A stretch of DNA of 64,000 nucleotides from Tabrizicola sp. (GCF_030373185.1 NZ_JAUCZH010000006.1:62001-126000); one strand, 5' to 3'; positions 26,663 to 34,403 are shown, counted from the first letter of the stretch. A program made the numbers and translations. The notes: generated by a model not told the origin, from the letters alone.

Positions 26663-27689
26663 TCCGCACCCGGAGGCTGGCGCGGGCGGCTGCGGCTGCC
26701 TGCCGGCAACGCCGGGTGCCAAGGGCCAGGGGGCCGTTTCCCTGCCACACGCTGCGGCCTCGGAAACGCTCCGGTCCGAGGTCATGGCCGGGATGCGCCA
26801 GATCCCGGGCGGGTTTCTGGAAATGGGGGCGGCAAGGTCGCGATATGCCGTCGATCTTGACAGTCCGCGCCGCAGGGTCCGGCTGGACCGGTTCGAGCTG
26901 TCCGAGACAACCGTCACCAATCGTCTTTTTGCGCGTTTTGTGACGGAGAGCGGCTACAAGACAACGGCCGAGCGGGAAGGCTGGTCCTTCGTCTTTGCAG
27001 TATTTTTGGCCGACCCTGCGGCACATCCCAGACATGCGCCCCATACGCCGTGGTGGCGGCAGGTGTTTGGTGCGGACTGGGCGCATCCCGAAGGATCCGG
27101 CAGCACCATCGAGGGGCGAATGGATCACCCGGTTGTGCATGTATCATGGCATGACGCCGCCGCTTTCGCCCGGTTCACCGGCACCCGACTGCCCGGCGAA
27201 GCGGAATGGGAACATGCCGCCCGAGGCGGGCTGAAGGGGATGAAATTTCCGTGGGGCAACGCGCTGGTGCCGGGGGGCGAACACCGCCACAACGTCTGGC
27301 AGGGGGATTTCCCGCATCGGAACACGGCCGAGGATGGCCATGCCGGTGCCGCCCCCGCGCGCAGCTTTCCGCCCAACGGATATGGGCTGTTCAACATGAC
27401 CGGCAATGTCTGGGAATGGGTGGCAGACTGGTTCGGCCCCTTGCCTGCGCCAAGGCTGCCGCCCCTTGCCAACCCTACCGGCCCGGAAACCGGTGACCGG
27501 AAGGTCATGCGGGGCGGGTCGCACCTGTGCCATGCGTCTTACTGTGAGCGATACTTCGTTCACTCGCGCACCCAGAACACGCCCGACAGCAGCACCGGTC
27601 ACATCGGCTTTCGGGTGGCGATGGATGCACCGGCCCTTGATGGAAAGCCCTCCGCAGGCTTTCCCGAGGCATCGCACGTCAGCCGGTAA
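26640..27689 (+). CDS. Formylglycine-generating enzyme (sulfatase maturation, aerobic)
   Basis: 349 residues; start inside the sulfatase 3' end. SUMF1/FGE fold markers: IPGGFLEMGA (~55-64), HPVVHVSWHDAAAFARFTGTRLPGEAEWEHAARGG split over 163-197, MTGNVWEWVADW (253-264). The two active-site cysteines Cys297 and Cys302 in GGSHLCHASYCERY bind Cu(I) and oxidise the sulfatase Cys to formylglycine with O2. Presence of this pair separates true FGEs from EgtB- or PvdO-like relatives. The N-terminus contains GGCGC, a short Cys/Gly stretch of unknown role. It is co-transcribed with its presumed client, Cys53 of the upstream sulfatase. Confidence 0.92.
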   Translation: MAMIRKTDPHPEAGAGGCGCLPATPGAKGQGAVSLPHAAASETLRSEVMAGMRQIPGGFLEMGAARSRYAVDLDSPRRRVRLDRFELSETTVTNRLFARFVTESGYKTTAEREGWSFVFAVFLADPAAHPRHAPHTPWWRQVFGADWAHPEGSGSTIEGRMDHPVVHVSWHDAAAFARFTGTRLPGEAEWEHAARGGLKGMKFPWGNALVPGGEHRHNVWQGDFPHRNTAEDGHAGAAPARSFPPNGYGLFNMTGNVWEWVADWFGPLPAPRLPPLANPTGPETGDRKVMRGGSHLCHASYCERYFVHSRTQNTPDSSTGHIGFRVAMDAPALDGKPSAGFPEASHVSR

Positions 27690-27783
27690 GGCCCCTTGCG
27701 CCACACAGGACAGACACTCACCGTCCCGGTTGTTTTTTTCGGCCTTGCCGGTCGCCATCTGACGGGTGAATCCAGCGGGCCGG

Positions 27784-28461
27784 TCACGCCATCTCACCCA
27801 ATGCGGCAAGGCGGTCGGCCAGCATCAGGCCAAGCGCTTGCCGCCCGGTCCCGGTCATTGCCTGCAAGGCGGTCCGTTCCAGCCCCTGATCCCCTGCCGC
27901 GCGGGCAAGGCTGCGTACGAAGCCCGCTGCATAGGCAATGTCGGCCCCGCGCGCGGCCACAAGTGCCGCCGCGCGCAGAAGATCATCCCGCAAGGCCAGC
28001 GGGTCGGCGGCAGGCACTGTTTCGGGCAGGGGTTCCGCCGTCTGCGTTCCCAAAAGCCCAAGAATCAATTGGTGAAAGTCGGCAATGCTGCCAAGTGGCT
28101 TGTCGATGAACCCCGCCGCACCCGCCGCAAAGGCCGGGGCGCGGCCATCGGGATCACCGCTTATGGCCAGAACCGGCAGGCCCCTTGCGGCCACCTCGGC
28201 AATCAGCGTCTCACCCCGGCCATCGGGCAGACCAAGGTCAACGATCACCACATCCGGCCGATAGCAGGCCAGATGCGCCCGGGCCGAAGTGATGGTTTCC
28301 GCCCGGCGTAACCGCCCGCCCGCGCGCTGGCAGATCAGACGCAGCGCATCACAGGTAAAGCGACTGTCTTCGACCACAAGCAGGGTGATCCCGCGAAAGG
28401 GCAGAACGTCTGGCGTCGATTGGCCCGCTGTCACCAGCGGAGAGTTGGGGGGAAAGGGCAT
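27784..28461 (-). CDS. Orphan response regulator with uncharacterised helical C-terminus
   Basis: 225 residues from ATG 28461, where AGGGAG has 6-base spacing (an ATG six bases earlier is too close). The REC domain spans ~25-140 with acidic pair Glu31/Asp32, phospho-acceptor Asp75 (VIVDLGLPDG), Ser101 and Lys121 (FIDKP). The remaining ~85 residues are alanine-rich and helical with no recognised output domain. No histidine kinase is adjacent, so the partner is unknown. It lies convergent to the FGE gene. Confidence 0.8.
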   Translation of the reverse strand: MPFPPNSPLVTAGQSTPDVLPFRGITLLVVEDSRFTCDALRLICQRAGGRLRRAETITSARAHLACYRPDVVIVDLGLPDGRGETLIAEVAARGLPVLAISGDPDGRAPAFAAGAAGFIDKPLGSIADFHQLILGLLGTQTAEPLPETVPAADPLALRDDLLRAAALVAARGADIAYAAGFVRSLARAAGDQGLERTALQAMTGTGRQALGLMLADRLAALGEMA

Positions 28462-28616
28462 CGTCATCTCCCTGATTGCCTGCGGTCAGCCTGCACCACG
28501 CTAGGTAAACAGGCGGTAAACCCGGCTGCCAAACCCGGCTGCGACCGCCTGACGCTTGCGCCGCCCGCGCCGCGCGCCCATAAACCTGCCAGCACAGCCA
28601 GCAGGGAGCCCAACCG

Positions 28617-29021
28617 ATGATCGGCCGTTTGAACCATGTCGCCATCGCCGTGCCAGACCTTGAGGCCGCCGCCGCGCAATACCGGGGCGCCCTTGGTGCC
28701 AAGGTCGGCGCACCGCAGCCCGAACCGGACCATGGCGTCACGGTGATCTTCATCGAACTGCCCAATACCAAGATCGAACTCTTGCATCCCTTGGGCGAAA
28801 ACTCCCCCATCCTTGGCTTTCTGGAAAAGAACCCTTCGGGCGGCATCCACCACATCTGCTATGAGGTCGATGACATCCTTGCCGCGCGCGACCATCTGAA
28901 AGCCACCGGCGCACGGGTTCTGGGGTCGGGTGAGCCGAAGATCGGCGCGCATGGCAAGCCGGTCCTGTTCCTGCACCCCAAGGACTTCAACGGCTGTCTG
29001 GTGGAGCTTGAACAGGCATGA
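28617..29021 (+). CDS. mce: Methylmalonyl-CoA epimerase
   Basis: 134 residues, AGGGAG upstream of the ATG. Vicinal-oxygen-chelate fold in two beta-alpha-beta-beta-beta halves: LNHVAIAVPDLEAA (metal His), IELLHPLGENSPI, GGIHHICYEVDD and VLFLHPKDFNGCLVELEQ (metal Glu near the end). It interconverts (R)- and (S)-methylmalonyl-CoA, needed for propionyl-CoA assimilation and the ethylmalonyl-CoA pathway. Coupled by ATGA overlap to a DUF1467 gene, a conserved alphaproteobacterial pairing. Confidence 0.93.
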   Translation: MIGRLNHVAIAVPDLEAAAAQYRGALGAKVGAPQPEPDHGVTVIFIELPNTKIELLHPLGENSPILGFLEKNPSGGIHHICYEVDDILAARDHLKATGARVLGSGEPKIGAHGKPVLFLHPKDFNGCLVELEQA

Positions 29022-29287
29022 CAATCACCGCAGCCTTCGTGATGTATGCCGTGACCTGGTTCATGACCTTCTTCGTCGTGCTTCAGGTCCGCACCCGGTC
29101 ACAATCCGACACCGGCCATGTGGAGCCCGGCACCCCGCCCGGCGCCCCGGCCGATGAGATCGTGGGCAGGAAAGCCAAGCTGACCACCCTGATCGCAACG
29201 CCGATCTGGGCAGTGATCTGCGGCGTGATCCTGTCAGGCTGGATCACGCTGCGGGATCTGGACTGGTTCGGCAGGATGGGGCCATAA
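29018..29287 (+). CDS. DUF1467 membrane protein
   Basis: 89 residues with start overlapping the mce stop. Two transmembrane helices (~3-23 and ~57-77) flank a polar segment with PGTPPGAPADEIVGRKAKLTT split around residues 40-58; MYAVTWFMTFF and LSGWITLRDLDW are typical of DUF1467. Function unknown. Conserved position next to mce. Confidence 0.88.
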   Translation: MTITAAFVMYAVTWFMTFFVVLQVRTRSQSDTGHVEPGTPPGAPADEIVGRKAKLTTLIATPIWAVICGVILSGWITLRDLDWFGRMGP

Positions 29288-29329
29288 GGCGAAATCGCGG
29301 GTCGGACCACGGAACTGATCGCCCGGTTT

Positions 29330-30025
29330 TCAGCGGCCAGAGGCGGCAAGCCGGTGGAACAGGTGGGTGAAGGTCGCCACCCCCAGCACCGGGACAACAA
29401 GGTTGATGATCGGCAGCGACAATGGCGCCGCCATCAGCGTCCCCGCCAGCCAAAGCCTCCAGCGGTTGCGGCTGCGCATTGCCTTCACCTCGGGCAAAGG
29501 CAGGCGGCGCAGGGCGACCAGGGTGAAATATTCACGCCCCAGCAGGAACCCGTTCACCGACCAGAACACCAGTGGCGTCGCCGGTCCGACCATTGGATAC
29601 AGAAACAGCGCCACCACATTCACCACCACCACCACCCCGATGAAATTGACCGACTGGCGCAGCGCCTCGACCATCGGCAGGGCGCGGGCCGGGGGCAGGT
29701 GGGGGTAGTGCCGCGTCTCGACCGCCTCGGCCACGTCTTCAAGGAAGAAGCCGGTAAAGGCGGACGCCACGGGAACCATCAGGAATACCGACAGCCCCAG
29801 CATGAGGAAAAGCGAGGCCCAGCCCAGCAGCGTTTCCAGCCCCGTGACCACGCCGACAAACGGCACGTCTACGCTGTCGGGCGTGATCCACCAGACCGCT
29901 TGCAGAAACAGCGCATAAACCGCAACCAAAAGCGCCAGCGCCAATAGAACGCCAACCCCTACCACGCGGCGAAAGCGGCGGTCGCCCAGTTGCGCCAGCG
30001 CCCGCAGGAAGGCGGTGAAGATCAT
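29330..30025 (-). CDS. EI24/CysZ-like inner-membrane protein
   Basis: 231 residues with four to five long hydrophobic segments, PVASAFTGFFLEDVAEAVE after the second helix and FLLGREYFTLVALRRL in the middle, the pattern of the EI24 domain shared with sulfate-permease-associated CysZ. Start overlaps the nitroreductase stop by 4 bases (ATGA), so the two genes are coupled. Role in sulfate uptake is known for enterobacterial CysZ; for this alphaproteobacterial branch it is unproven. Confidence 0.82.
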   Translation of the reverse strand: MIFTAFLRALAQLGDRRFRRVVGVGVLLALALLVAVYALFLQAVWWITPDSVDVPFVGVVTGLETLLGWASLFLMLGLSVFLMVPVASAFTGFFLEDVAEAVETRHYPHLPPARALPMVEALRQSVNFIGVVVVVNVVALFLYPMVGPATPLVFWSVNGFLLGREYFTLVALRRLPLPEVKAMRSRNRWRLWLAGTLMAAPLSLPIINLVVPVLGVATFTHLFHRLAASGR

Positions 30026-30600
30026 GCGTCAAGCCATGTGGTCAGGCGCAGATGGTCGGGGCGCGGGCGGTCGGGGGCATCGGCGGGCGGGGTGGCGATA
30101 TGGACAATGCCCGCCACCGTCTCACCGGGGCCGCAGCCAAAGGCCTGAGCGGCGAATTCTGGGTCATGCGCGGGCCAGCCGGTCAGCCAGCAGGCACCCC
30201 AGCCCGCCGCCTCGGCCGCGTTCACGATGCCAAGGCACAGCGCACCCGCGGACAGGCGCTGTTCGACCTCTGGCACTTTGGGCGCGGGTTTCGGAGACGA
30301 GATCACCACGACGGCCAGCTTGCCCGCATCATATTGCCCGCGTCCCTTGGCCACCTTTTCGGCGTCACCCCCCAGCGCATGCGCCCGCGCCTCGGCCAGA
30401 TCGGCCAGCCGGGCAAAGGCATCGCCTTGCGCCACGACCAGCCGCCACGGTTCCAGCTTGCCATGATCCGGCACGCGCAGGGCTGCGGTCAGGATCTCGG
30501 CCAACTGGTCGCGGTCCGGCACCGGATGAGTGAACAGCTTTGCCGGGCGGGATCGGCGGGACAAAAGGAAATCAAGCGCGGCTTGGTTGCGGGCGGGCAT
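30022..30600 (-). CDS. Nitroreductase-family FMN oxidoreductase (YdjA-like)
   Basis: 192 residues. FLLSRRSRPAKLF near the start supplies the FMN phosphate-binding RRS motif. LRVPDHGKLEPWRLVV, AGALCLGIVNAAEAAGWGACW and FGCGPGETVAGIVHIATP fit the short YdjA-type nitroreductases, which act as homodimers. Reduces nitroaromatics, quinones or enones with NAD(P)H; physiological substrate unknown. The downstream EI24 gene overlaps its stop. Confidence 0.9.
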   Translation of the reverse strand: MPARNQAALDFLLSRRSRPAKLFTHPVPDRDQLAEILTAALRVPDHGKLEPWRLVVAQGDAFARLADLAEARAHALGGDAEKVAKGRGQYDAGKLAVVVISSPKPAPKVPEVEQRLSAGALCLGIVNAAEAAGWGACWLTGWPAHDPEFAAQAFGCGPGETVAGIVHIATPPADAPDRPRPDHLRLTTWLDA

Positions 30601-30665
30601 CGGTCACTCCGGCATGTTGCGCCGCTACCCTAGCCGGGCGGCTGTCGGGTTTCCAGCGCCCGGCG

Positions 30666-31769
30666 TCACAGCCCAAGCCTGCCCGCCGCATCGTCAATCC
30701 AGCCAGCGACAAACGCATCAAACCGCGCATCCGGCTGACGTTTCGCCAGCGTATCGGCCAAGGGATCCGGGGCGCTGACTGGCGCGGCAGAAAGCTGTTC
30801 CAGCACGGCATGGCCGCAAAACGGCACATAAACTTCGGAATAGCCGCCCTCATGCACCAAAACCAGCCGCCCGTCGCAAAGCCGGTCGGCAGCATCCATC
30901 ACCCGGGCGGTCAGCGCCCGGAATGTTTCCGCGGTTGCCAGCATCCGGCCCAGCGGGTCCACCGCTGCGGCATCAAAGCCGCAGGCGACGATGATCACCT
31001 CGGGGCGGAACCGCTCCAACGCGGGCAGCACAACGCGGTCCATTGCGTAAAGATAGCCCGCATGGCCGGTGCCGGGCGGCAGGGGCAGGTTGAGGTTCGC
31101 AGCAAGACCCGCGCCGCCACCCATGGCGTCAAGCCCGCCGGTGTCCATCGGGTAGTTGCGGTCCTGATGCAGGCTGATGGTCAGAACCTCGGGGTCTTCC
31201 CAGAATACCGCCTCGGTCCCGTTGCCGTGGTGGACGTCCCAGTCGATCACGGCCACCCGGCGCACAAGCCCCTCGGCCTGAGCCGCACGAACTGCCACGC
31301 CGATGTTGTTCAAAAGACAAAAGCCGTTCGGGAAATCCGGCAGGCAATGGTGGCCGGGTGGGCGCGACAGGGCGTAGGCGTTCTGCACGTCGCCCGTCAG
31401 CACCGCCCGCAGCGCCGCTGTGGCGAGTCCTGCGGACAGGGCCGCAATTTCATAGCCACCCCGGCCAAAAGGGGTGCGCAGGCCCAATTCACCGCCCCCG
31501 GCATCCGACATGGCCTTGAAACTGGCCAGGTAGCTTTCGGGGTGGACGCGGGCAAGTTCCGCGTCGGTCGCAGCTTCGGCCCCGCGCATCGCAAGGTGGC
31601 GCGACAGGCCCGTCACTTCGATCAGATTGCGCAGCCGCCGCTTGGTTTCCGGGTTTTCCGGCAGACCGGCTGGCATCGGTTGCACAAGCCCGCCGACCGG
31701 CAGGGTGAAGGCATAATTGCCGCCGCCATGCCAAAAGCAGCGTTCGTCGGAATAAAAGGCGGTTGTCAT
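30666..31769 (-). CDS. Class II histone-deacetylase-like amidohydrolase (HDAH/acetylpolyamine type)
   Basis: 367 residues, the usual length of bacterial HDAC-like amidohydrolases. Catalytic set intact: RPPGHH (His140/His141), DWDVHHGNGT (Asp178 and His180 zinc ligands), CGFDAAAVDP (Asp266 zinc ligand) and EGGYSE (Tyr310). Such enzymes deacetylate acetylated lysines, polyamines or small amides. The gene is separated by 65 bases from the nitroreductase and by 74 bases from a small acidic protein gene upstream on the same strand. Confidence 0.9.
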   Translation of the reverse strand: MTTAFYSDERCFWHGGGNYAFTLPVGGLVQPMPAGLPENPETKRRLRNLIEVTGLSRHLAMRGAEAATDAELARVHPESYLASFKAMSDAGGGELGLRTPFGRGGYEIAALSAGLATAALRAVLTGDVQNAYALSRPPGHHCLPDFPNGFCLLNNIGVAVRAAQAEGLVRRVAVIDWDVHHGNGTEAVFWEDPEVLTISLHQDRNYPMDTGGLDAMGGGAGLAANLNLPLPPGTGHAGYLYAMDRVVLPALERFRPEVIIVACGFDAAAVDPLGRMLATAETFRALTARVMDAADRLCDGRLVLVHEGGYSEVYVPFCGHAVLEQLSAAPVSAPDPLADTLAKRQPDARFDAFVAGWIDDAAGRLGL

Positions 31770-31843
31770 GAATGCGCTCTCCCCTTGCGGGCAGATTAGG
31801 CAGCTTCGGTGCGAATGGCCAGAAGGGGAGAGGGGCCGCCCGA

Positions 31844-32086
31844 TCAGTCCGGGTTGCGTTCCAGCCGATAGCTGCCTTCGGGCAGGTTAAGCGCCGCCGC
31901 CAGATCACGCAACTGGCCCAGGGACAGGGTGATCCGCAGCACTTCTTCGCTGCGGGGGTCGACCTGATCTATCGTCACGCAATCTTCGAAAGCGGTGATC
32001 ACCACGTCTTCGACCAAGGGCAGATCCTCCCCCTCGTCGACAAGGGTGATCACGGTGGCGTCGAATTCGTGCTCGATGGTGAACAT
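31844..32086 (-). CDS. Small acidic protein of unknown function
   Basis: 80 residues, no cysteine beyond one, no signal or membrane segment. Starts MFTIEHEFDATVITLVDEGED and is very acidic in the first two thirds, ending LPEGSYRLERNPD. The predicted pattern is beta-rich then one helix (LGQLRDLAAALN). Composition and codon use look like a real gene. It is upstream of and co-oriented with the HDAC-like gene, and divergent from the M48 lipoprotein gene. No family recognised. Confidence 0.6.
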   Translation of the reverse strand: MFTIEHEFDATVITLVDEGEDLPLVEDVVITAFEDCVTIDQVDPRSEEVLRITLSLGQLRDLAAALNLPEGSYRLERNPD

Positions 32087-32221
32087 GTGGAAATCCTAGC
32101 TGCCATGACACCGGATGGCAACGGCAAGGCAATCTTGATCAAAGCCATGACACCTGCGTGAACCACCCTTTCCCCGGCCCCGGGATTTGCTACCCTTGAC
32201 GCCCCGGGTCCGAGGATTCCC

Positions 32222-32932
32222 ATGCGCTTTGCCCTGTTGGCCGCCCTGATCCTGTCGCTTGGCGGTTGCGTGGCCCCGATTTCGGCCCCTCCGGCCCCAG
32301 CGCCCCCCGCCCCGTCATCGGTGGCCCAGACGGCCCGGGCTGCCGCCCTGACCTTTCTTCAGGTCGTCGCCACCGTGGAACCGGTGGCTGAACAGACGTG
32401 CCGCACCCGTGGAATCGCGAGGAACTGCGATTTCCGGATCGTGGTCGATGACCGCCCCGGTCAGCCGCCGAACGCCTTCCAGACGATTGACGGTCAAGGC
32501 CGACCGGTGGTCGGCTTTACCCTTGCGCTGATTCGCGACGCCCGCAACGCGGATGAACTGGCCTTCGTGCTTGGCCACGAGGCAGCGCACCACATCGCGG
32601 GCCATATCCCCCGGCGGCAGGATCAGGCGATGACCGGTGCCGTTCTGGCCGGAGTGATCGCCGAGGCCAACGGGCTGTCCCCCGACCAGATCCGCGCCGC
32701 CCAGAACCTTGGCGCCCAGGTCGCGGCGCGCAGCTACTCGCGTGAGTTCGAACTGGAAGCCGATGCCCTGGGGGCCGAGATCGCGCTGATCGCGGGGTAT
32801 GATCCGATCCTTGGCGCGGGTTTCTTTGACCGCCTGCCCGACCCCGGCGACCGCTTCCTTGGCAGCCACCCGCCAAACGCGCAGCGCAAGGCGCAGGTGG
32901 CCGCGACAGTGCGACGGCTGCAGGGCGGTTGA
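32222..32932 (+). CDS. M48-family metalloprotease lipoprotein
   Basis: 236 residues with signal peptide and lipobox LGGC (lipidated Cys16). A proline/alanine linker (~18-35) precedes the protease domain. Zinc motif HEAAH (119-123, within LGHEAAHHIAGH) and the third-ligand segment SREFELEADALGAEIA are clear. It resembles compact periplasmic M48 proteases (BepA/LoiP class) but lacks TPR repeats. Expected role: outer-membrane or periplasmic protein quality control. An in-frame ATG sits at the end of the TTGACGCCCCGGG patch, so the leader is short. Confidence 0.88.
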   Translation: MRFALLAALILSLGGCVAPISAPPAPAPPAPSSVAQTARAAALTFLQVVATVEPVAEQTCRTRGIARNCDFRIVVDDRPGQPPNAFQTIDGQGRPVVGFTLALIRDARNADELAFVLGHEAAHHIAGHIPRRQDQAMTGAVLAGVIAEANGLSPDQIRAAQNLGAQVAARSYSREFELEADALGAEIALIAGYDPILGAGFFDRLPDPGDRFLGSHPPNAQRKAQVAATVRRLQGG

Positions 32933-32999
32933 TCTGCGTCAAGGCAAGGATATTCGCCAAGGCTCAACATGGGCTGATGATAGCCAAGAGGGTCTGGCA

Positions 33000-33251
33000 A
33001 TGATCGGATATCCAGAAGCACCAAAAGCCTGGTGGCTGACCCGTGGCATGGCGCGGATCAGCGGGGTCAACCTGCCACGCGCCGTGGTCGAGGGCTGGCT
33101 TCAGCGCGAAGAGTTGGAAGACCTCATCATTCGTTGCGCCGCCTGTCGGCGCAAGGCGGATTGCGAGGCATGGCTGATGCGGTCAGGTCCGGCGCGGACA
33201 ATGCCGGAGTTCTGCCCGAACAAGGTGGGTATCGAAGCGCTGGTCGCTTGA
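33000..33251 (+). CDS. DUF6455 cysteine-rich small protein
   Basis: 83 residues from ATG 33000 behind AGAGGG. Four cysteines: CAAC, then C in ADCEAWL and C in EFCPNK, an arrangement that I recognise from the DUF6455 family common in Rhodobacteraceae and which suggests a metal site. WWLTRGMARISGVNLPRAVVEG at the start (22 residues including the lead) is amphipathic. Function unknown. Followed by a strong intrinsic terminator. Confidence 0.75.
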   Translation: MIGYPEAPKAWWLTRGMARISGVNLPRAVVEGWLQREELEDLIIRCAACRRKADCEAWLMRSGPARTMPEFCPNKVGIEALVA

Positions 33252-33304
33252 GTTTTTCCCTGCGCGGTGTCCCGGTTCCTTCCCCCTGGCATCGCGTCTG
33301 ACTA

Positions 33305-33341
33305 GGGCGCCTGACCATTTCCCCGGTCGGGCGCCTTTTTT
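33305..33341 (+). terminator. Intrinsic terminator after the DUF6455 gene
   Basis: GGGCGCCTGACC (33305-33316) pairs with GGTCGGGCGCC (33325-33335) with one mismatch around an 8-base loop, followed by TTTTTT (33336-33341). A textbook rho-independent terminator about 55 bases after the stop. Confidence 0.85.
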
Positions 33342-33401
33342 CCAGATATTTCCGTCCAGTCAGGGGCTGCGCAACTGCCCGGGCTGTGCGAAACTTTCCG
33401 C

Positions 33402-33776
33402 ATGATCATCCTTGAAGACCTGCTGCGCGATCGGGGTTCCCGCTATGCCGCCGCCACCGGGCCAGTGCGGACCCGTGCGGAGATCGACGAATTTCTCAAG
33501 ACCCTCCGCACCCGGCGCAAGTTTGCCAAGGCGACGCATCATAGCTGGGCGGCGGTTCTGTCCGACGGCGGCCCGCTGAAGGGCGATGACGGCGAGGCTG
33601 GCGCCGGGGCCGTGATCCTGAAGATGCTGGAGCGTGAGGGCCTGACCGACCACATCGTCGTGGTGACCCGCTGGTATGGCGGCGTGCATCTGGGCGGTGA
33701 CCGTTTTGCCCATGTCGTGACCTGCACCCGTGCGGCGCTGGCGGCATTGCGCAGAGGGGCGCCAGCGCAATCCTGA
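33402..33776 (+). CDS. YigZ/IMPACT N-terminal-domain protein (UPF0029)
   Basis: 124 residues, only the N-terminal half of the ~205-residue YigZ family. Hallmarks: KATHHSWAAVL, DDGEAGAGAVIL and VVVTRWYGGVHLGGDRF, the UPF0029 signature. The C-terminal DUF1949 domain is absent. The fold resembles ribosomal protein S5 domain 2; YigZ-type proteins are linked to translation control, but no firm activity is known. It is monocistronic, with a terminator before it and repeats after it. Confidence 0.88.
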   Translation: MIILEDLLRDRGSRYAAATGPVRTRAEIDEFLKTLRTRRKFAKATHHSWAAVLSDGGPLKGDDGEAGAGAVILKMLEREGLTDHIVVVTRWYGGVHLGGDRFAHVVTCTRAALAALRRGAPAQS

Positions 33777-33785
33777 TCTTGCCCC

Positions 33786-33817
33786 CGAGTCTTGGCTCCG
33801 ACGAGTCTTGGCTCCGA
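33786..33817 (+). repeat. Two perfect tandem copies of a 16-base unit
   Basis: CGAGTCTTGGCTCCGA occurs at 33786-33801 and again at 33802-33817 with no gap, starting ten bases after the stop of the YigZ-like gene. The unit is not palindromic. It may be a replication-slippage duplication or a paired binding site. Confidence 0.7.
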
Positions 33818-33872
33818 AAGACCAGATCTGAATGACTGAATGGATTATTTTCGGGCAGCGGGAATTGTGGTA

Positions 33873-33887
33873 GCCTAATTCTTAGGC
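33873..33887. promoter_or_regulatory. Palindrome upstream of the mini heme-copper-like gene, possible operator
   Basis: GCCTAATTCTTAGGC is a perfect 6+6 palindrome with a 3-base centre. GGT and ACC flank it symmetrically after one or two unpaired bases. It lies 32 bases before the ATG at 33920, in an AT-rich patch, a position where a bound repressor would block transcription. The regulator is unknown. Confidence 0.45.
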
Positions 33888-33919
33888 GAACCAGCCTGCA
33901 ACTACCGGGGGACACTGAA

Positions 33920-34294
33920 ATGAATCTATCACGGAATTTCCTGACTACCGGTGCGGCCTACCTGATCGTCGGGATCAGCTTTGGTGCCTACATGGGGGCA
34001 AGCGGCGACCACACGCTTGCGCCTGTTCATGCTCACATCAACCTTCTGGGTTTCACGCTCATGACGCTTTTCGGCATCGGCTACCGTCTGATCCCGGGTC
34101 TGGATGAGGGGCTCCTTCCACGCTTGCACTTCTGGCTGCATCAGGTTGGCGCATTCCTTCTGCTTGTGGGCCTTTGGTTGATGATGGCCGGAAAAGTCGC
34201 GCCCGAAACCATCGGCCCGGTCTTCCCGATCCTTGAGGCCGCAATTCTGCTTGGTGCAGTCCTTTGGCTGGTGAATCTGGCTCGGCGGGCCTGA
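33920..34294 (+). CDS. Small four-helix membrane protein related to heme-copper oxidase subunit I
   Basis: 124 residues, four transmembrane helices (~9-27, ~36-57, ~68-90, ~100-120). Histidines sit at helix ends: His31, VHAHINLLG (His37, His39), and LHFWLHQ (His70, His74). The HAHINLLGF motif resembles the heme-ligand helices of NorB and cbb3 oxidases (HGHLALFG type), but the protein is about a quarter of their size and lacks the remaining metal-ligand helices. It could bind heme as an oligomer or be a decayed/minimal relative. Single gene with its own palindrome upstream and terminator downstream. Function unknown. Confidence 0.6.
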   Translation: MNLSRNFLTTGAAYLIVGISFGAYMGASGDHTLAPVHAHINLLGFTLMTLFGIGYRLIPGLDEGLLPRLHFWLHQVGAFLLLVGLWLMMAGKVAPETIGPVFPILEAAILLGAVLWLVNLARRA

Positions 34295-34342
34295 TTTCCG
34301 GGCGAAAAGGGCAACGGGTCAAGGTTTGGCCCACTGTCAGGC

Positions 34343-34364
34343 AAGGGGGGCGACAGCCCCCCTT
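34343..34364. terminator. Bidirectional G/C-rich terminator between convergent genes
   Basis: AAGGGGGGC (34343-34351) and GCCCCCCTT (34356-34364) are perfect 9-base arms around GACA, between the heme-copper-like gene (+) and the DCC gene (-), which converge here. U-tracts are short on both strands. Confidence 0.65.
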
Positions 34365-34403
34365 CAGCCATATGCGGCGCCTTACCCTTGATGGGGCATG
34401 AAC

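Noticed and set aside
32135-32142. TTGATCAA as a possible FNR/Crp site before the M48 lipoprotein
   Set aside because: FNR boxes need TTGAT-N4-ATCAA; here the halves are fused, so the spacing is wrong.
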